Assembly: GCA_016932245.1 (NCBI GenBank)
Contig: JAFGDG010000049.1
Location: 1-47,760 of the forward strand
Source: Thermoplasmatota archaeon
GTDB lineage: Archaea > Thermoplasmatota > E2 > DHVEG-1
DNA length: 47,760 bases
Reading direction: 5' to 3'
This document shows positions 28,469-38,462 of the stretch, piece after piece (the first letter of the stretch is position 1; the number at the start of each line of letters is the position of its first letter). The notes beneath the pieces were generated by a model. The model did no database searches. It saw only the letters and a list, made by a program, of their open reading frames with translations, and had not been told where the DNA came from. The translations under genes were made by a program, and so were the position numbers.

Positions 28469-30577
28469 ATGGTACGATTGCTAAAAGATGAGAGTGTAGT
28501 CGCGCAATGGAAGAACTTCTTTGAAGATGTCTGCCGATCAGAAATTGAAACTGTTGCTGTATCTTATCCAGAGAAGCGAAGTCTTTTTGTCAATTATTGG
28601 GATATTGATAAGTACGATACAAAGCTTGCTGAGCTTCTTATCCACCAACCATATAAAGCCATTTTTAATGCTGAGGAAGCACTGAAACAAGTTGATGCGA
28701 CAGCAGAACGTAAATTGGCACTTCACCTTCGGGTCAACAACCTACCCGAACCTCAGAAAATTGTTATTCGTAAAATACGAGCAAGTCATTTAGGAAAATT
28801 GACAGCGATAGAAGGCTTGGTCAAGAAACGAACGGAAGTACGACCAAAGCTACAGGTTGCTGCATTTCAATGTCAAAAATGCGGAGCAATCATAAAAATT
28901 GAACAAGAGGAAGATATTCTCAAGGAACCCTCTGAATGTTACGAGGACCAGGGAGGGTGTGGCCGTGTTTCGTCTTTTAAGTTACTATCAAACCTATCGA
29001 GCTTTATTGATTCACAAAAAATAGAGATTCAGGAAAATCCCGAAGGTCTTCGGGGGGGAGCCCAACCAGAGCGAATTAGCGTCTTTCTGGAAGATGACTT
29101 GGTTGGAGAAATTGCACCGGGCGATCGAGTAATTGCCAATGGTATCTTGCATTCCGCACAACGACGAAGAGGCACCTTTCGCTTAACATCTTTTGATAAA
29201 GCCCTCGAAGCAATTAGCATTGAAAGTCAGGAACTTGCCTTTGAGGAGGTCGAAGTTACTGAAGAGGATGAACAAGAAATTATCAAGATAAGTAACGACC
29301 CTCGTATCTACGAAAAAATGATGCGAAGCATCTCTCCAACGATTTATGGTATGGAGGTGGAGAAAGAAGCACTGGTCTTACAATTATTCGGCGGTCTTGC
29401 AAAGAAAATGCCTGATGGAACATATATTCGAGGCGACATTCATACCCTTTTGGTGGGTGATCCCGGTACAGCAAAGTCACAAATGCTTACGTATATGTCA
29501 AAATTAGCGCCTCGAAGTATTTACGCCTCTGGAAAAGCTACGTCAGCAGCAGGTCTTACTGCTGCAGCAGTGAGAGATGAATTTGGGGAGGGGCAATGGA
29601 CCCTTGAGGCAGGTGCCTTAGTACTTGCTGATATGGGCGTTGCCTGTATTGATGAGATAGACAAGATGGAGGAGACCGATCGAAGTTCCATGCACCAGGC
29701 GATGGAACAACAAGAAATTTCTGTTGCAAAAGCAGGAATTAATGCCACCCTTAAATCACGCTGCGCAATACTCGCCGCGGCAAACCCCAAGCTGGGACGG
29801 TTTGATGAGTTTATGCCCATCCATGAGCAGATTAATATGCCTCCTGCACTTCTCTCTCGTTTCGATCTTATTTTTTCCATTCTTGATAAACCAAACAAAG
29901 CACGGGATACCGATCTTGCGACTCATGTGCTTCGTACTCATAAGGCGGGCGAAGTGAGTGAGAATATTGCCCATTCAAAAAAGACAAAACATACTAAAAA
30001 AGAACAGGAAGGATTGGTCGAGAACATCATGCCGGTATTTCCGCCAGATTTCCTCAGGAAATACATAGCCTATGCAAAACGAAGTATTTTTCCCGTATTG
30101 AATAATGATGCCTTGGAGGTATTGAAAAACTATTACGTCGATTTTAGAAGTAGTTCTGAAGACTCGGTTCCCTTCACTCCGAGACAATTGGAGGCCTTTG
30201 TTCGACTTTCAGAAGCAAGTGCACGAGTGCGACTCAGTGAAGAGGTGACGGTCACTGATGCAAAACGAGCAATCGGCATTATCGACCAATATCTGCGCCG
30301 GGTAGGAATGGATAGAGAGACCGGTAAGTTTGACATTGATATTATTGCAACAGGCATCAGCCACAGTCAGCATGAGCGTATGCGATCATTAATGGATATC
30401 ATTCAGAAAATCTGCAATGAATCTAAAGATGGCAACGCTGCTCGAGGAGATATTGTCCAAGAAGCTGAAATCGAAGGCCTTGAATCAAGTAAAGTTGAAG
30501 AAGCATTAGACCGACTCAAAAGAAACGGACAGATTTACGAGCCGGTTCATGGGAAATACCGGATTACTAACCGCTAA
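28469..30577 (+). CDS. mcm: Replicative minichromosome maintenance helicase MCM, intein-free
   Basis: GDPGTAKSQ Walker A; CIDEIDKM; zinc motif CQKCGA..CYEDQGGCG; SRFDLIF arginine finger. Confidence 0.95.
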   Translation: MVRLLKDESVVAQWKNFFEDVCRSEIETVAVSYPEKRSLFVNYWDIDKYDTKLAELLIHQPYKAIFNAEEALKQVDATAERKLALHLRVNNLPEPQKIVIRKIRASHLGKLTAIEGLVKKRTEVRPKLQVAAFQCQKCGAIIKIEQEEDILKEPSECYEDQGGCGRVSSFKLLSNLSSFIDSQKIEIQENPEGLRGGAQPERISVFLEDDLVGEIAPGDRVIANGILHSAQRRRGTFRLTSFDKALEAISIESQELAFEEVEVTEEDEQEIIKISNDPRIYEKMMRSISPTIYGMEVEKEALVLQLFGGLAKKMPDGTYIRGDIHTLLVGDPGTAKSQMLTYMSKLAPRSIYASGKATSAAGLTAAAVRDEFGEGQWTLEAGALVLADMGVACIDEIDKMEETDRSSMHQAMEQQEISVAKAGINATLKSRCAILAAANPKLGRFDEFMPIHEQINMPPALLSRFDLIFSILDKPNKARDTDLATHVLRTHKAGEVSENIAHSKKTKHTKKEQEGLVENIMPVFPPDFLRKYIAYAKRSIFPVLNNDALEVLKNYYVDFRSSSEDSVPFTPRQLEAFVRLSEASARVRLSEEVTVTDAKRAIGIIDQYLRRVGMDRETGKFDIDIIATGISHSQHERMRSLMDIIQKICNESKDGNAARGDIVQEAEIEGLESSKVEEALDRLKRNGQIYEPVHGKYRITNR

Positions 30578-30924
30578 AGTTTAGGAGAAGACAACTTACT
30601 TACCGCCCTTTTCACATGTTCTCGTTTTTTTTCTCCTAATTCAGTAATGATGTAGTCAGTAAATTTCGTTTTGATGTCATTCCAGTTTAAGGTGCTAATG
30701 CCAAAATCTAGTTTTTTATTGCCGCTTGATGCTTTATATACTCGAGGCATCATCTGCCTAGTGTTTGCATTATCCATATGCATGACATACTGTTTCTTTA
30801 AAGTCTTTTTTTCCAACACAATAATTTCAAATTTTCTATTGAAATATTTGTAACCAGGATCTCTGTCATAATACCGATATTCAAGTTCAAAATCTTTGGT
30901 TATCGGAATACATCCTCTTTCCAT
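30574..30924 (-). CDS. Conserved-looking soluble protein, unknown
   Basis: 116 aa, stop codon overlaps the mcm stop in convergent orientation. Confidence 0.5.
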   Translation of the reverse strand: MERGCIPITKDFELEYRYYDRDPGYKYFNRKFEIIVLEKKTLKKQYVMHMDNANTRQMMPRVYKASSGNKKLDFGISTLNWNDIKTKFTDYIITELGEKKREHVKRAVSKLSSPKL

Positions 30925-31008
30925 CGTGCATCTCCAACAGGTGTAAGTGTACCTTCTTTATAATAATTTTTTATTTTTTAATAAAAAAAGAAAGATTAGA
31001 GTTGAGCT

Positions 31009-33207
31009 CTAATCCATGTAATACTCTGGCGGGTAAGGTTCTGGTTTCAGCCCTTTTCTTTCTCTAATTTGTTTAACAATTTGCGTCTGTAGTTGTCGTG
31101 GTAACGGCTCGAATCCCATATTCTCCGTGTTCCATAATACTCGTCCACCTGTTGCTGAGCGGATCGCAGAGGCAAATCCAAACATCTCTGCAACTGGTGC
31201 CTTTGCATCGATATTTACACTATCTCCTTCGGTAGTCATATCACGTACTTCAGCACGTCGTTGATTTAACTCACGTGATGCATCTCCCATCAACTCTTGC
31301 GGTGTACTAATGAACACTTTTTGCATCGGTTCAAGTAAGATGGGATCGGCAATGGTCATTGCACCATAAATAGCGTTTCTTGAGGCAGGAATAACTTGTG
31401 CAGGCCCCCGGTGAATGGCATCCTCGTGTAATTTTGCATCAACTAACTTAATAAGTAATCCTTGGCAAGGCTCATTTGCTGTCGGCCCGCTTTTCATGAC
31501 TTCGTCAAATGCTTCTTTGATCAGCTCTCTTGTTTCAAACAAGTGTTGGATGCCCTTGGTAACATCAGTCATAATATTTTGACCATGGATGCCAAACACT
31601 CCTTTTGCAACATCCTTCGGCATACCTAATTCTTGTAAAATTTTCACCACTTCGTTTTTATATTTCTTTGCATTCTCAGGAACCTCGTTGTTATACAGTG
31701 CTTTCGCGATATTGTCTGGAAGTGGTTCCACTTCAATGTAAAATCGGTTGTGTTTGTTTGGTGATTTTCCTTCAAATTTATAGGGGCTGGATTTTGATAC
31801 CGATTCTCTGTACACAACAATCGGTTCAGAACATACAATATCGACGCCGTGTTCATTTTTAATGCGATATTCAGTAATTTCAAGATGTAATTCACCCATG
31901 CCAGACATGAGATTCTCTCCTGTCTCTTGATTAATATCTACTTGAATGCTAGGATCTGCTTTAGAAACAATACGGAGCACTTCGATGAGTTTTGGTAAAT
32001 CCTTCATATTCTTTGCTTCAACGGCAACTGTTACTACCGGCTCGGAAACATGAACAATTCGCTCAAATGGCTCCGCATCGGGATCGTCGGTAACGGTACT
32101 GCCTGCCATGGCGTCTCTGATGCCTGTTGCCGCAACAATATTTCCGGCGCTTACATATTCCACGGGAATACGATCTCCACCAACCATGAGGTTAACCTGT
32201 TGTACTCGATTCATTCGCGGCATGCCAATGACATAGCATTCTTGCCCTCGTTCTATTTTTCCGCTATACATACGTCCAACGGCAACCTCGCCAGCGTGAG
32301 GATCCATAATGATTTTGGTAATCATTAGGGCAAGCGGTCCGCTTTCTTTCACTTCTGCCATACTTTTTCCGAGCTTACTTGCTTCATCCCCTCTCCATAT
32401 GTGAGGAATACGATATTTCTGCGCCACTTTTGGGGAAGGAAGATGATCAACGACCATATCTAACAAGACTTGATGAATGGGTGATTTTTTCGCCAGTTCT
32501 TTTTGGTTGTTTTCATTGCAATAGTTGTAGATGTCCTTGAAGCTGAGTCCTGATTTTTGCATATAGGGTGCTGAAATTGCCCAGTTGTAGTAGGCAGAAC
32601 CAAAGGCAACACTGCCATCTTCAACTTTCACATTCCATTTGCCTTTGAAATCTTCTGGAACGACTTTGTTGATAAGCTCATTGAATTTTGCAATGATTTT
32701 TATAAATCGCTGTTGCATTTCTTCAGGAGTTACTCGCAATTCGTTGATTAACCGATCAACTTTGTTGATGAATAAGATAGGTTTTACTTTTTCACGGAGT
32801 GCTTGTCGTACCACAGTTTCCGTTTGAGGCATTGCCCCCTCAACGGCACAAACCAAAACAATAGCCCCATCGACTGCTCGCATCGCTCGGGTAACGTCGC
32901 CACCAAAATCGACATGCCCAGGTGTATCGAGTAAATTAACTAGGTACTCTTTTCCTTCAAATTCATGCACCATCGATGCAGATGCCGCATTAATTGTAAT
33001 GCCTCGTGCTTGTTCTTGCTCATCATAATCAAGCACTAATTGTTTGCCGGCAAGCTCCTCACTCATCATGCCGCAACCTGCAAGCAGGTTGTCTGAAAGA
33101 GTCGTCTTTCCATGATCGATGTGGGCAGCAATGCCGATGTTCCGAATCTGATCAAGCTTATTCATCAAGTTTTTTGCTTTCTTGATGTTATCTTCTTTCT
33201 TTCCCAT
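31009..33207 (-). CDS. fusA: Translation elongation factor aEF-2
   Basis: [38 protein letters not shown]; diphthamide loop [13 protein letters not shown]. Confidence 0.96.
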   Translation of the reverse strand: MGKKEDNIKKAKNLMNKLDQIRNIGIAAHIDHGKTTLSDNLLAGCGMMSEELAGKQLVLDYDEQEQARGITINAASASMVHEFEGKEYLVNLLDTPGHVDFGGDVTRAMRAVDGAIVLVCAVEGAMPQTETVVRQALREKVKPILFINKVDRLINELRVTPEEMQQRFIKIIAKFNELINKVVPEDFKGKWNVKVEDGSVAFGSAYYNWAISAPYMQKSGLSFKDIYNYCNENNQKELAKKSPIHQVLLDMVVDHLPSPKVAQKYRIPHIWRGDEASKLGKSMAEVKESGPLALMITKIIMDPHAGEVAVGRMYSGKIERGQECYVIGMPRMNRVQQVNLMVGGDRIPVEYVSAGNIVAATGIRDAMAGSTVTDDPDAEPFERIVHVSEPVVTVAVEAKNMKDLPKLIEVLRIVSKADPSIQVDINQETGENLMSGMGELHLEITEYRIKNEHGVDIVCSEPIVVYRESVSKSSPYKFEGKSPNKHNRFYIEVEPLPDNIAKALYNNEVPENAKKYKNEVVKILQELGMPKDVAKGVFGIHGQNIMTDVTKGIQHLFETRELIKEAFDEVMKSGPTANEPCQGLLIKLVDAKLHEDAIHRGPAQVIPASRNAIYGAMTIADPILLEPMQKVFISTPQELMGDASRELNQRRAEVRDMTTEGDSVNIDAKAPVAEMFGFASAIRSATGGRVLWNTENMGFEPLPRQLQTQIVKQIRERKGLKPEPYPPEYYMD

Positions 33208-33247
33208 ACTAATGTCCTCATATTTTCATTATAAATTAATTTCATGG

Positions 33248-33841
33248 TTATCGAGCTGATTTTGCAACCCGCTCTGCATCATTTTTCTTGGCAACTGCAA
33301 AGGACGAAACGTCATTTTTGCTTGCTTTGATAATTTCGTCAGCAAGGCATGCTTCAATACTTTTTTTATTTTTGTGACTGGCAGAAACAGATCCTTGACA
33401 GATATTGCGAAGTGCAATATCCAATCGTCTTTGAGGGGCAACATCAACTGCTTTGGGGACAGAAATGCCGCCAAATCGCAACCGGGTTGTCTCTTCTTTC
33501 GGTGCTGCATTTTGCAACGCATCAACAAGAACCTGCATCGGATTAGTTTTTGTTTTTTTATCAATACTCTCGAAGGTAGATCGAACTACTTTGTATGCTT
33601 TTGTTTTTTTACCGGTGTACTGCTCCGTTCGCATGAGATTGTTGATCAAGCGTTCAACAAGAGGCATCTTTGCTTTTGCAAACATTTTATCTGAGTATAT
33701 GCCGCCGACATGGATGTTTTCTGCATCAAGATTAATGTATCGCTCCAGCCCTTTGTCCTCGATTTTTACTTCATCCATATTGTACTTGGTCAGCATAGGA
33801 AAAAACGGGTTGGTCTTTTCAACAGGTTTTTTTGCAGTCAT
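33248..33841 (-). CDS. rps7: Ribosomal protein S7
   Basis: Archaeal uS7: VERLINNLMRTEQYTGKKTKAY, ETTRLRFGGISVPKAVDVAPQRRLD. Confidence 0.94.
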   Translation of the reverse strand: MTAKKPVEKTNPFFPMLTKYNMDEVKIEDKGLERYINLDAENIHVGGIYSDKMFAKAKMPLVERLINNLMRTEQYTGKKTKAYKVVRSTFESIDKKTKTNPMQVLVDALQNAAPKEETTRLRFGGISVPKAVDVAPQRRLDIALRNICQGSVSASHKNKKSIEACLADEIIKASKNDVSSFAVAKKNDAERVAKSAR

Positions 33842-33843
33842 AT

Positions 33844-34275
33844 TTACCGTCTCATTGCCTTTTCGACTTTTCCTTTGATCATTTCATTAAGTGATACATC
33901 GTTGACTTTAATCACTTTAAATCGAACGCCGGGAATGTCGCCATAAGAACGTCCCATTCGTCCTCCAATTCCTTCTACCATGACTTCGTCGTGCTCATCA
34001 ATAAAACTTATGGCATTATTCCCAGGGGCAAAGGCCGTGATTTGCCGTCCGTTTTTGATGAGTTGAACTTTAACGCATTTTCTGATTGCGGAGTTGGGTT
34101 GCTTTGCTTCAATCCCTACTTTTTCAATAACAATCCCTCGAGCTTGTGCTGTACCCTCAAGCGGATCTGCCTTTTCTTTGAGATGCAACACTCGCTTCTT
34201 ATAGTATCTATCATTCCAGAGCTGTTTTTTCCGCCCCTTTTTGAGTTTCCGTGCTGCATTAATTCCTTTACCCAT
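33844..34275 (-). CDS. rps12: Ribosomal protein S12
   Basis: [28 protein letters not shown]; start at [12 protein letters not shown]. Confidence 0.95.
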   Translation of the reverse strand: MGKGINAARKLKKGRKKQLWNDRYYKKRVLHLKEKADPLEGTAQARGIVIEKVGIEAKQPNSAIRKCVKVQLIKNGRQITAFAPGNNAISFIDEHDEVMVEGIGGRMGRSYGDIPGVRFKVIKVNDVSLNEMIKGKVEKAMRR

Positions 34276-34413
34276 GGTTCTACCTACTAGATAAGAGTAC
34301 GCCAGTATACAGCTTTTCATATTTAAATGCTTAGCTTATGATAACATAGTTTTTCCGTTAAAAACATCGAGAAAAGAAAAACTACTTTATTTATATCCGA
34401 GTAAGAAAATATT

Positions 34414-34794
34414 TTACTTTTTCGCACTCAGCACTTTGTCAACTCGCCGTTTCAAATCTTCAGGATCATAGGGCTTTTCGATATAGTCTTCTCCCAGAAA
34501 GCTACCGGCATTTTCTGCCGTTCGATCGACACGTGCCGTTAAAAAGACGATGGGAATTTTTTCCCATGACGGATTTTCCTTTATCTTATTATAGGTTTCC
34601 CATCCGCTCATCTCCGGCATCATAATATCGAGTAAGATGAGATCGGGAATTTGTTTTTCTTGCAGGAGCTCTAAGCATCGCTTGCCGCTCTCCGCTCGGA
34701 TGACTTCATACTCTTCGTTAAATTTTTTAAGATTAAATTCAACTGCAAAGATAACATCAGGTTCATCATCGACAACCATGATCTTTTTTTTCAA
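34414..34794 (-). CDS. Single-domain response regulator
   Basis: Receiver domain KIMVVDDEPDV, LILLDIMMPEMSG, VFLTA, EKPYDPEDL; no output domain. Confidence 0.9.
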   Translation of the reverse strand: MKKKIMVVDDEPDVIFAVEFNLKKFNEEYEVIRAESGKRCLELLQEKQIPDLILLDIMMPEMSGWETYNKIKENPSWEKIPIVFLTARVDRTAENAGSFLGEDYIEKPYDPEDLKRRVDKVLSAKK

Positions 34795-34867
34795 TCTTTT
34801 TCACCCCTCTTTTTATGTATCGCTCAATAATTTAATTAATTTTCTTATATTTATCAATCTCTTATTT

Positions 34868-35251
34868 TTATGCGCGGCTTTTCGTTAAAATTTTCTGTAA
34901 TCTGTCCCTCAACTCTGTCGGATCGTATGGTTTTTCGATATACTCCTCACCGAGATGGGTGGTATGCTCTCCAGAAAACTCATCAACTTTTGCAGTGAGA
35001 AACACTACGGGAATGCCCTTCCACGAAGGATTTTCTCTGATTTTTTCATACGTCTCTTCGCCACTCATCCCTGGCATCATAATGTCAAGTAAGATGAGAT
35101 CTGGCGATTCCCCATTCTTTAAAAGTTCTAAGCATTGCTCTCCACTACTTACTCTGGTAATTTCGTAGTCTTTGTCAAACATTTTAAGATTGAGTTCGAT
35201 AGTATATGTTACGTCAGGCTCATCATCGACTACCATAATTTTCTTCTTCAT
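34868..35251 (-). CDS. Single-domain response regulator (paralogue)
   Basis: Receiver domain near-parallel to the ORF at 34414; start at MKKKIMVVDD (35251). Confidence 0.9.
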   Translation of the reverse strand: MKKKIMVVDDEPDVTYTIELNLKMFDKDYEITRVSSGEQCLELLKNGESPDLILLDIMMPGMSGEETYEKIRENPSWKGIPVVFLTAKVDEFSGEHTTHLGEEYIEKPYDPTELRDRLQKILTKSRA

Positions 35252-35255
35252 TACA

Positions 35256-37142
35256 TCACCTCTTTTTTTGATTATATGGTAATGAGAACTTAAACATCGT
35301 TCCCTTATTGAGTCCCGGGCTTTCTGCCCAAATTTTCCCTCCATGTTTTTCAACAATACGTTTACAAATCGATAGTCCCAATCCACTTGATTCTAGATCA
35401 TGTCTTGCAGGGTCAACCTTGTAAAATTCTTCAAAGACATGGTCAATTTGCTGCTGTGTCATACCAATACCTGTATCTTTTACTGATATGATTACCTTTC
35501 CCTTCTCTTTTACTGCATCAATGGTCACGTTACCTCCCTTTGATGTAAATTTTGCGGCATTTGTTAAAAGATTGTCAAAGACTTCACTGAGTTGAAGCTT
35601 ATCTCCTTCTACAACTAGACGTTTGTTGATATTGTTATTAACAGAAATTTCCGCTTCTTTAAAAATCAACTGCTTGGTATCAATGATAAAATCTACTAGT
35701 TCTACTACGTCCACTTCTTCAATATTAAATACGGTGTTTGGTGAATTCAAACGCTCAAGTTGCAATGTTTTTACAACAAGATCGCGCATATATTTCACAT
35801 TACGAATGCTGACTCTAATAAGTTCTTTTAACTTCGGATCCGTTTCCTCTTCTTCTACCATGGGAAGTAATCCAATGAGCGGTGTTAATGGGCTTTTGAG
35901 ATCATGACCAAGTTGGGCAATAAAATCATCCTTATGTTTGAGTAATGTTTCTATTTTAGCTGTCCTCTCTTCTACTTTTTGTTCAAGTTCTTTGTTAAGG
36001 TCCCGAAGTTCATCCCGCGTTGCAGTTAGCATTTCATTTGCCATTCTTAGATGTTCAGCACCACTACGTCTCTCTTCTTCTACCTTCTTATGATCAGTGA
36101 TGTCTCTTAGTGATATAACATGACCTGTAAAACTATCATGGCTGCCATACAAGGGGTTTATTTTCATATCGAAATAACGCTTCTCCCCGTTAGTATCTAC
36201 GAAAATTTCAACTTGAGCTTCTTTCTTATCTTGAATATATCCAACAATATCATACTGATTAGAGAATACCTCTTCAACTTTTTTCCCTATTGGCCCCGAA
36301 CCATCATAATCAAAGATTTTTAATGCAACAGGATTAATATCAACAATTCGATCCTGAGCATCCAATACAAATACCGGATCGCTCATATTTTCAAAGACAA
36401 TATCTCTAGCTATTGGTATCGTCTCAATCAGCTTTAATTTGGAGAATCCCCAAACATAGACTACGCAAGTTATAACAAAAAAGATAGGGGTTATATCTAG
36501 ATTGTACAGAATTGGAATCAAATATATGTTATAGAGTATATTTGCTACCCACGGTGCTAGAGTCCCGGCTAATAAAACAACGACCTGTTTACGATAGATG
36601 CGTCTTAAATTGATCAATTCTTTCATCAGAATAAAAACACCTATCAGGATTAGGAAATAGCAATAAAGTGTAAAGAGCCACCAAAGTCCACTATAGCCAT
36701 AATCTATTAATATAATCGACCCATGCGAAAAAAAATCCACTCTAGTAAAAATCAGATGATGCAATTCATCAGTAAAAATAAGAAACAAAAACAGTAATGG
36801 AACGATGTATATGAGAGAAATTTTCTTAGCAGTCAGCCATTTATCCTTGCCCGTCCATTGTAACGCAAAAATAAGCCAAGTAGGACAAAGTAGTATTGTT
36901 CCTATGTACAAAAATTGTTCTATAAAAAATTTATAAGAAAAATCTGAAGTTATAAATCCCAAAGCAAAACCAAACATCCATAAAATCATTAATGACATTA
37001 AAAAAATGAGATATCTAGCGGGATGCAGGCGTCTCTCCAACCAGTATTTTCGCCAGACGTAGAAAGCCAATGCTAACATCAAGCAACCGGATATACTGGA
37101 TATAACCATCAATATGAGGTATATTTCATGTAGCTCTAGCAT
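35256..37142 (-). CDS. Sensor histidine kinase: N-terminal 7TM, PAS, HisKA, HATPase
   Basis: Seven hydrophobic helices; PAS FVLDAQDRIVDINP; H-box AQLGHDLKSPLTPLIG; DNLLTNAAKF; DTGIGM; SSGLGLSICKRIVEKHGGKIW. Confidence 0.92.
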   Translation of the reverse strand: MLELHEIYLILMVISSISGCLMLALAFYVWRKYWLERRLHPARYLIFLMSLMILWMFGFALGFITSDFSYKFFIEQFLYIGTILLCPTWLIFALQWTGKDKWLTAKKISLIYIVPLLFLFLIFTDELHHLIFTRVDFFSHGSIILIDYGYSGLWWLFTLYCYFLILIGVFILMKELINLRRIYRKQVVVLLAGTLAPWVANILYNIYLIPILYNLDITPIFFVITCVVYVWGFSKLKLIETIPIARDIVFENMSDPVFVLDAQDRIVDINPVALKIFDYDGSGPIGKKVEEVFSNQYDIVGYIQDKKEAQVEIFVDTNGEKRYFDMKINPLYGSHDSFTGHVISLRDITDHKKVEEERRSGAEHLRMANEMLTATRDELRDLNKELEQKVEERTAKIETLLKHKDDFIAQLGHDLKSPLTPLIGLLPMVEEEETDPKLKELIRVSIRNVKYMRDLVVKTLQLERLNSPNTVFNIEEVDVVELVDFIIDTKQLIFKEAEISVNNNINKRLVVEGDKLQLSEVFDNLLTNAAKFTSKGGNVTIDAVKEKGKVIISVKDTGIGMTQQQIDHVFEEFYKVDPARHDLESSGLGLSICKRIVEKHGGKIWAESPGLNKGTMFKFSLPYNQKKR

Positions 37143-37175
37143 GATGTTTATCTCCTACGTTCAAACTAGTTTGCA

Positions 37176-37286
37176 TTAATTTTTTCTTATTATTGCCCTG
37201 CCATTATGTTTTTCAACAATATTTACATGAAAATTAATAGTTTCTTCAATAGCAGAGACTAATGCATTGCACAGTTTGCATCCCAT
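37176..37286 (-). CDS. Possible 36-aa microprotein with CxxC (MGCKLCNALVSAIEETINFHVNIVEKHNGRAIIRKN)
   Basis: ATG with GGAAGGA SD, stop 34 nt before the kinase ATG; below the supplied ORF-track length cutoff. Confidence 0.45.
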   Translation of the reverse strand: MGCKLCNALVSAIEETINFHVNIVEKHNGRAIIRKN

Positions 37287-37344
37287 TTTGTTCCTTCCAA
37301 TAAACGAAACGTTTTGTAATATAAAACATTAATGGCACCACCAT

Positions 37345-38454
37345 TCAAGAGGATGAAGTGTAGGTTCGTATACTATTTTCATCAATGGTGAGTGATTTTG
37401 ATTCCAAGACTTCAAAATTTTCAATCGTCACAAACGGAACTAAATTGACTGTTACCCCACTACCATATCTTACGCGGGGACCTGAAAGGGAAACATTTAA
37501 TGATTCGTTACTCCCATCATCAATAAATAATCGAAGATGCCCTGCGCTTTCAATGGCAAAATTTTGATAAATTTGCACATCACTGCACTGCGAAGGACAG
37601 GCACATTCGACGGAAATCCATCCATCATGTCCTAGACTTCCTCCAACAAATACTTCGGCCCATGCATGGGAAACGGCAGTGGCAATGCCGTTTGTCTCTT
37701 CAATGAGATATCCTCTGATGAACCGCGCAGGAATTCCGATGGATCTACAGAGTGAGATGTATAAAAAGGACAGATCATCACAATCTCCTGTTTTTAATAA
37801 AAAGGTAGTGCGTGCAGGTTGTACACTACTATCTTCAGGATGAGTTTGATAGGCCGTCTGTTCTTTTAACCACCTAAATAAGGCTTTAGCAAGGAGAAAC
37901 GTGTTGTTGGTTCCTATTTCTCCTGCTATTCCCTTGGCAGTTGAAAGAACCAACGGATCATCTGGATCAATGTAGGTACTATTTTGAACCTGTTGTCTAT
38001 GACAATACTGGTTGCACAATGTAGCATATGCTGTAGATATTTCTTGCAGGGTTGCTGCATTATTTCCGTTTAAATCTGAAACGAGAGATGCTTCCGCATT
38101 TGCACTTGCTTCTATACCAAGTTCATATGTTGCTGCGTTGTTACCTGAGATGTTCCAAGAGATGAAGTCGTTACTAACCTTTGTCACTTCAGTATAATCA
38201 TAGCGATATAATACTTCAAAAGGAGAGAGCGTTCCACTTAACAGCGAGGGGAGATCACAATCATACGTTATCTCATACTGTCCTGCCCCTTCGCAGGTGA
38301 CTGAATATCCATATTGAGCGTCGTATCTAATGCTTGTAGGATGTGCTTCATAGGTTATTGTGTTGTCCATAAAAGAAAACTCCAAGCATCCTGATGTTAC
38401 AATAAAGAAAGAAAAAATGAGAACCCCCATTCCGATGATTGCCTTTTTGTTCAT
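37345..38454 (-). CDS. Lipoprotein with transglutaminase-like domain
   Basis: Lipobox IVTSGCLEF; catalytic TGDCDDLSFLYISLCRSIGIPARFIRGY ... HAWAEVFV. Confidence 0.85.
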   Translation of the reverse strand: MNKKAIIGMGVLIFSFFIVTSGCLEFSFMDNTITYEAHPTSIRYDAQYGYSVTCEGAGQYEITYDCDLPSLLSGTLSPFEVLYRYDYTEVTKVSNDFISWNISGNNAATYELGIEASANAEASLVSDLNGNNAATLQEISTAYATLCNQYCHRQQVQNSTYIDPDDPLVLSTAKGIAGEIGTNNTFLLAKALFRWLKEQTAYQTHPEDSSVQPARTTFLLKTGDCDDLSFLYISLCRSIGIPARFIRGYLIEETNGIATAVSHAWAEVFVGGSLGHDGWISVECACPSQCSDVQIYQNFAIESAGHLRLFIDDGSNESLNVSLSGPRVRYGSGVTVNLVPFVTIENFEVLESKSLTIDENSIRTYTSSS

Positions 38455-38462
38455 ATGTTCTG

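Noticed and set aside
37176-37286. Decayed histidine-kinase fragment
   Set aside because: NIVEKHNG resembles the kinase C-terminus, but no N/G1/G2 box context is present; treated instead as an independent small ORF pending alignment.
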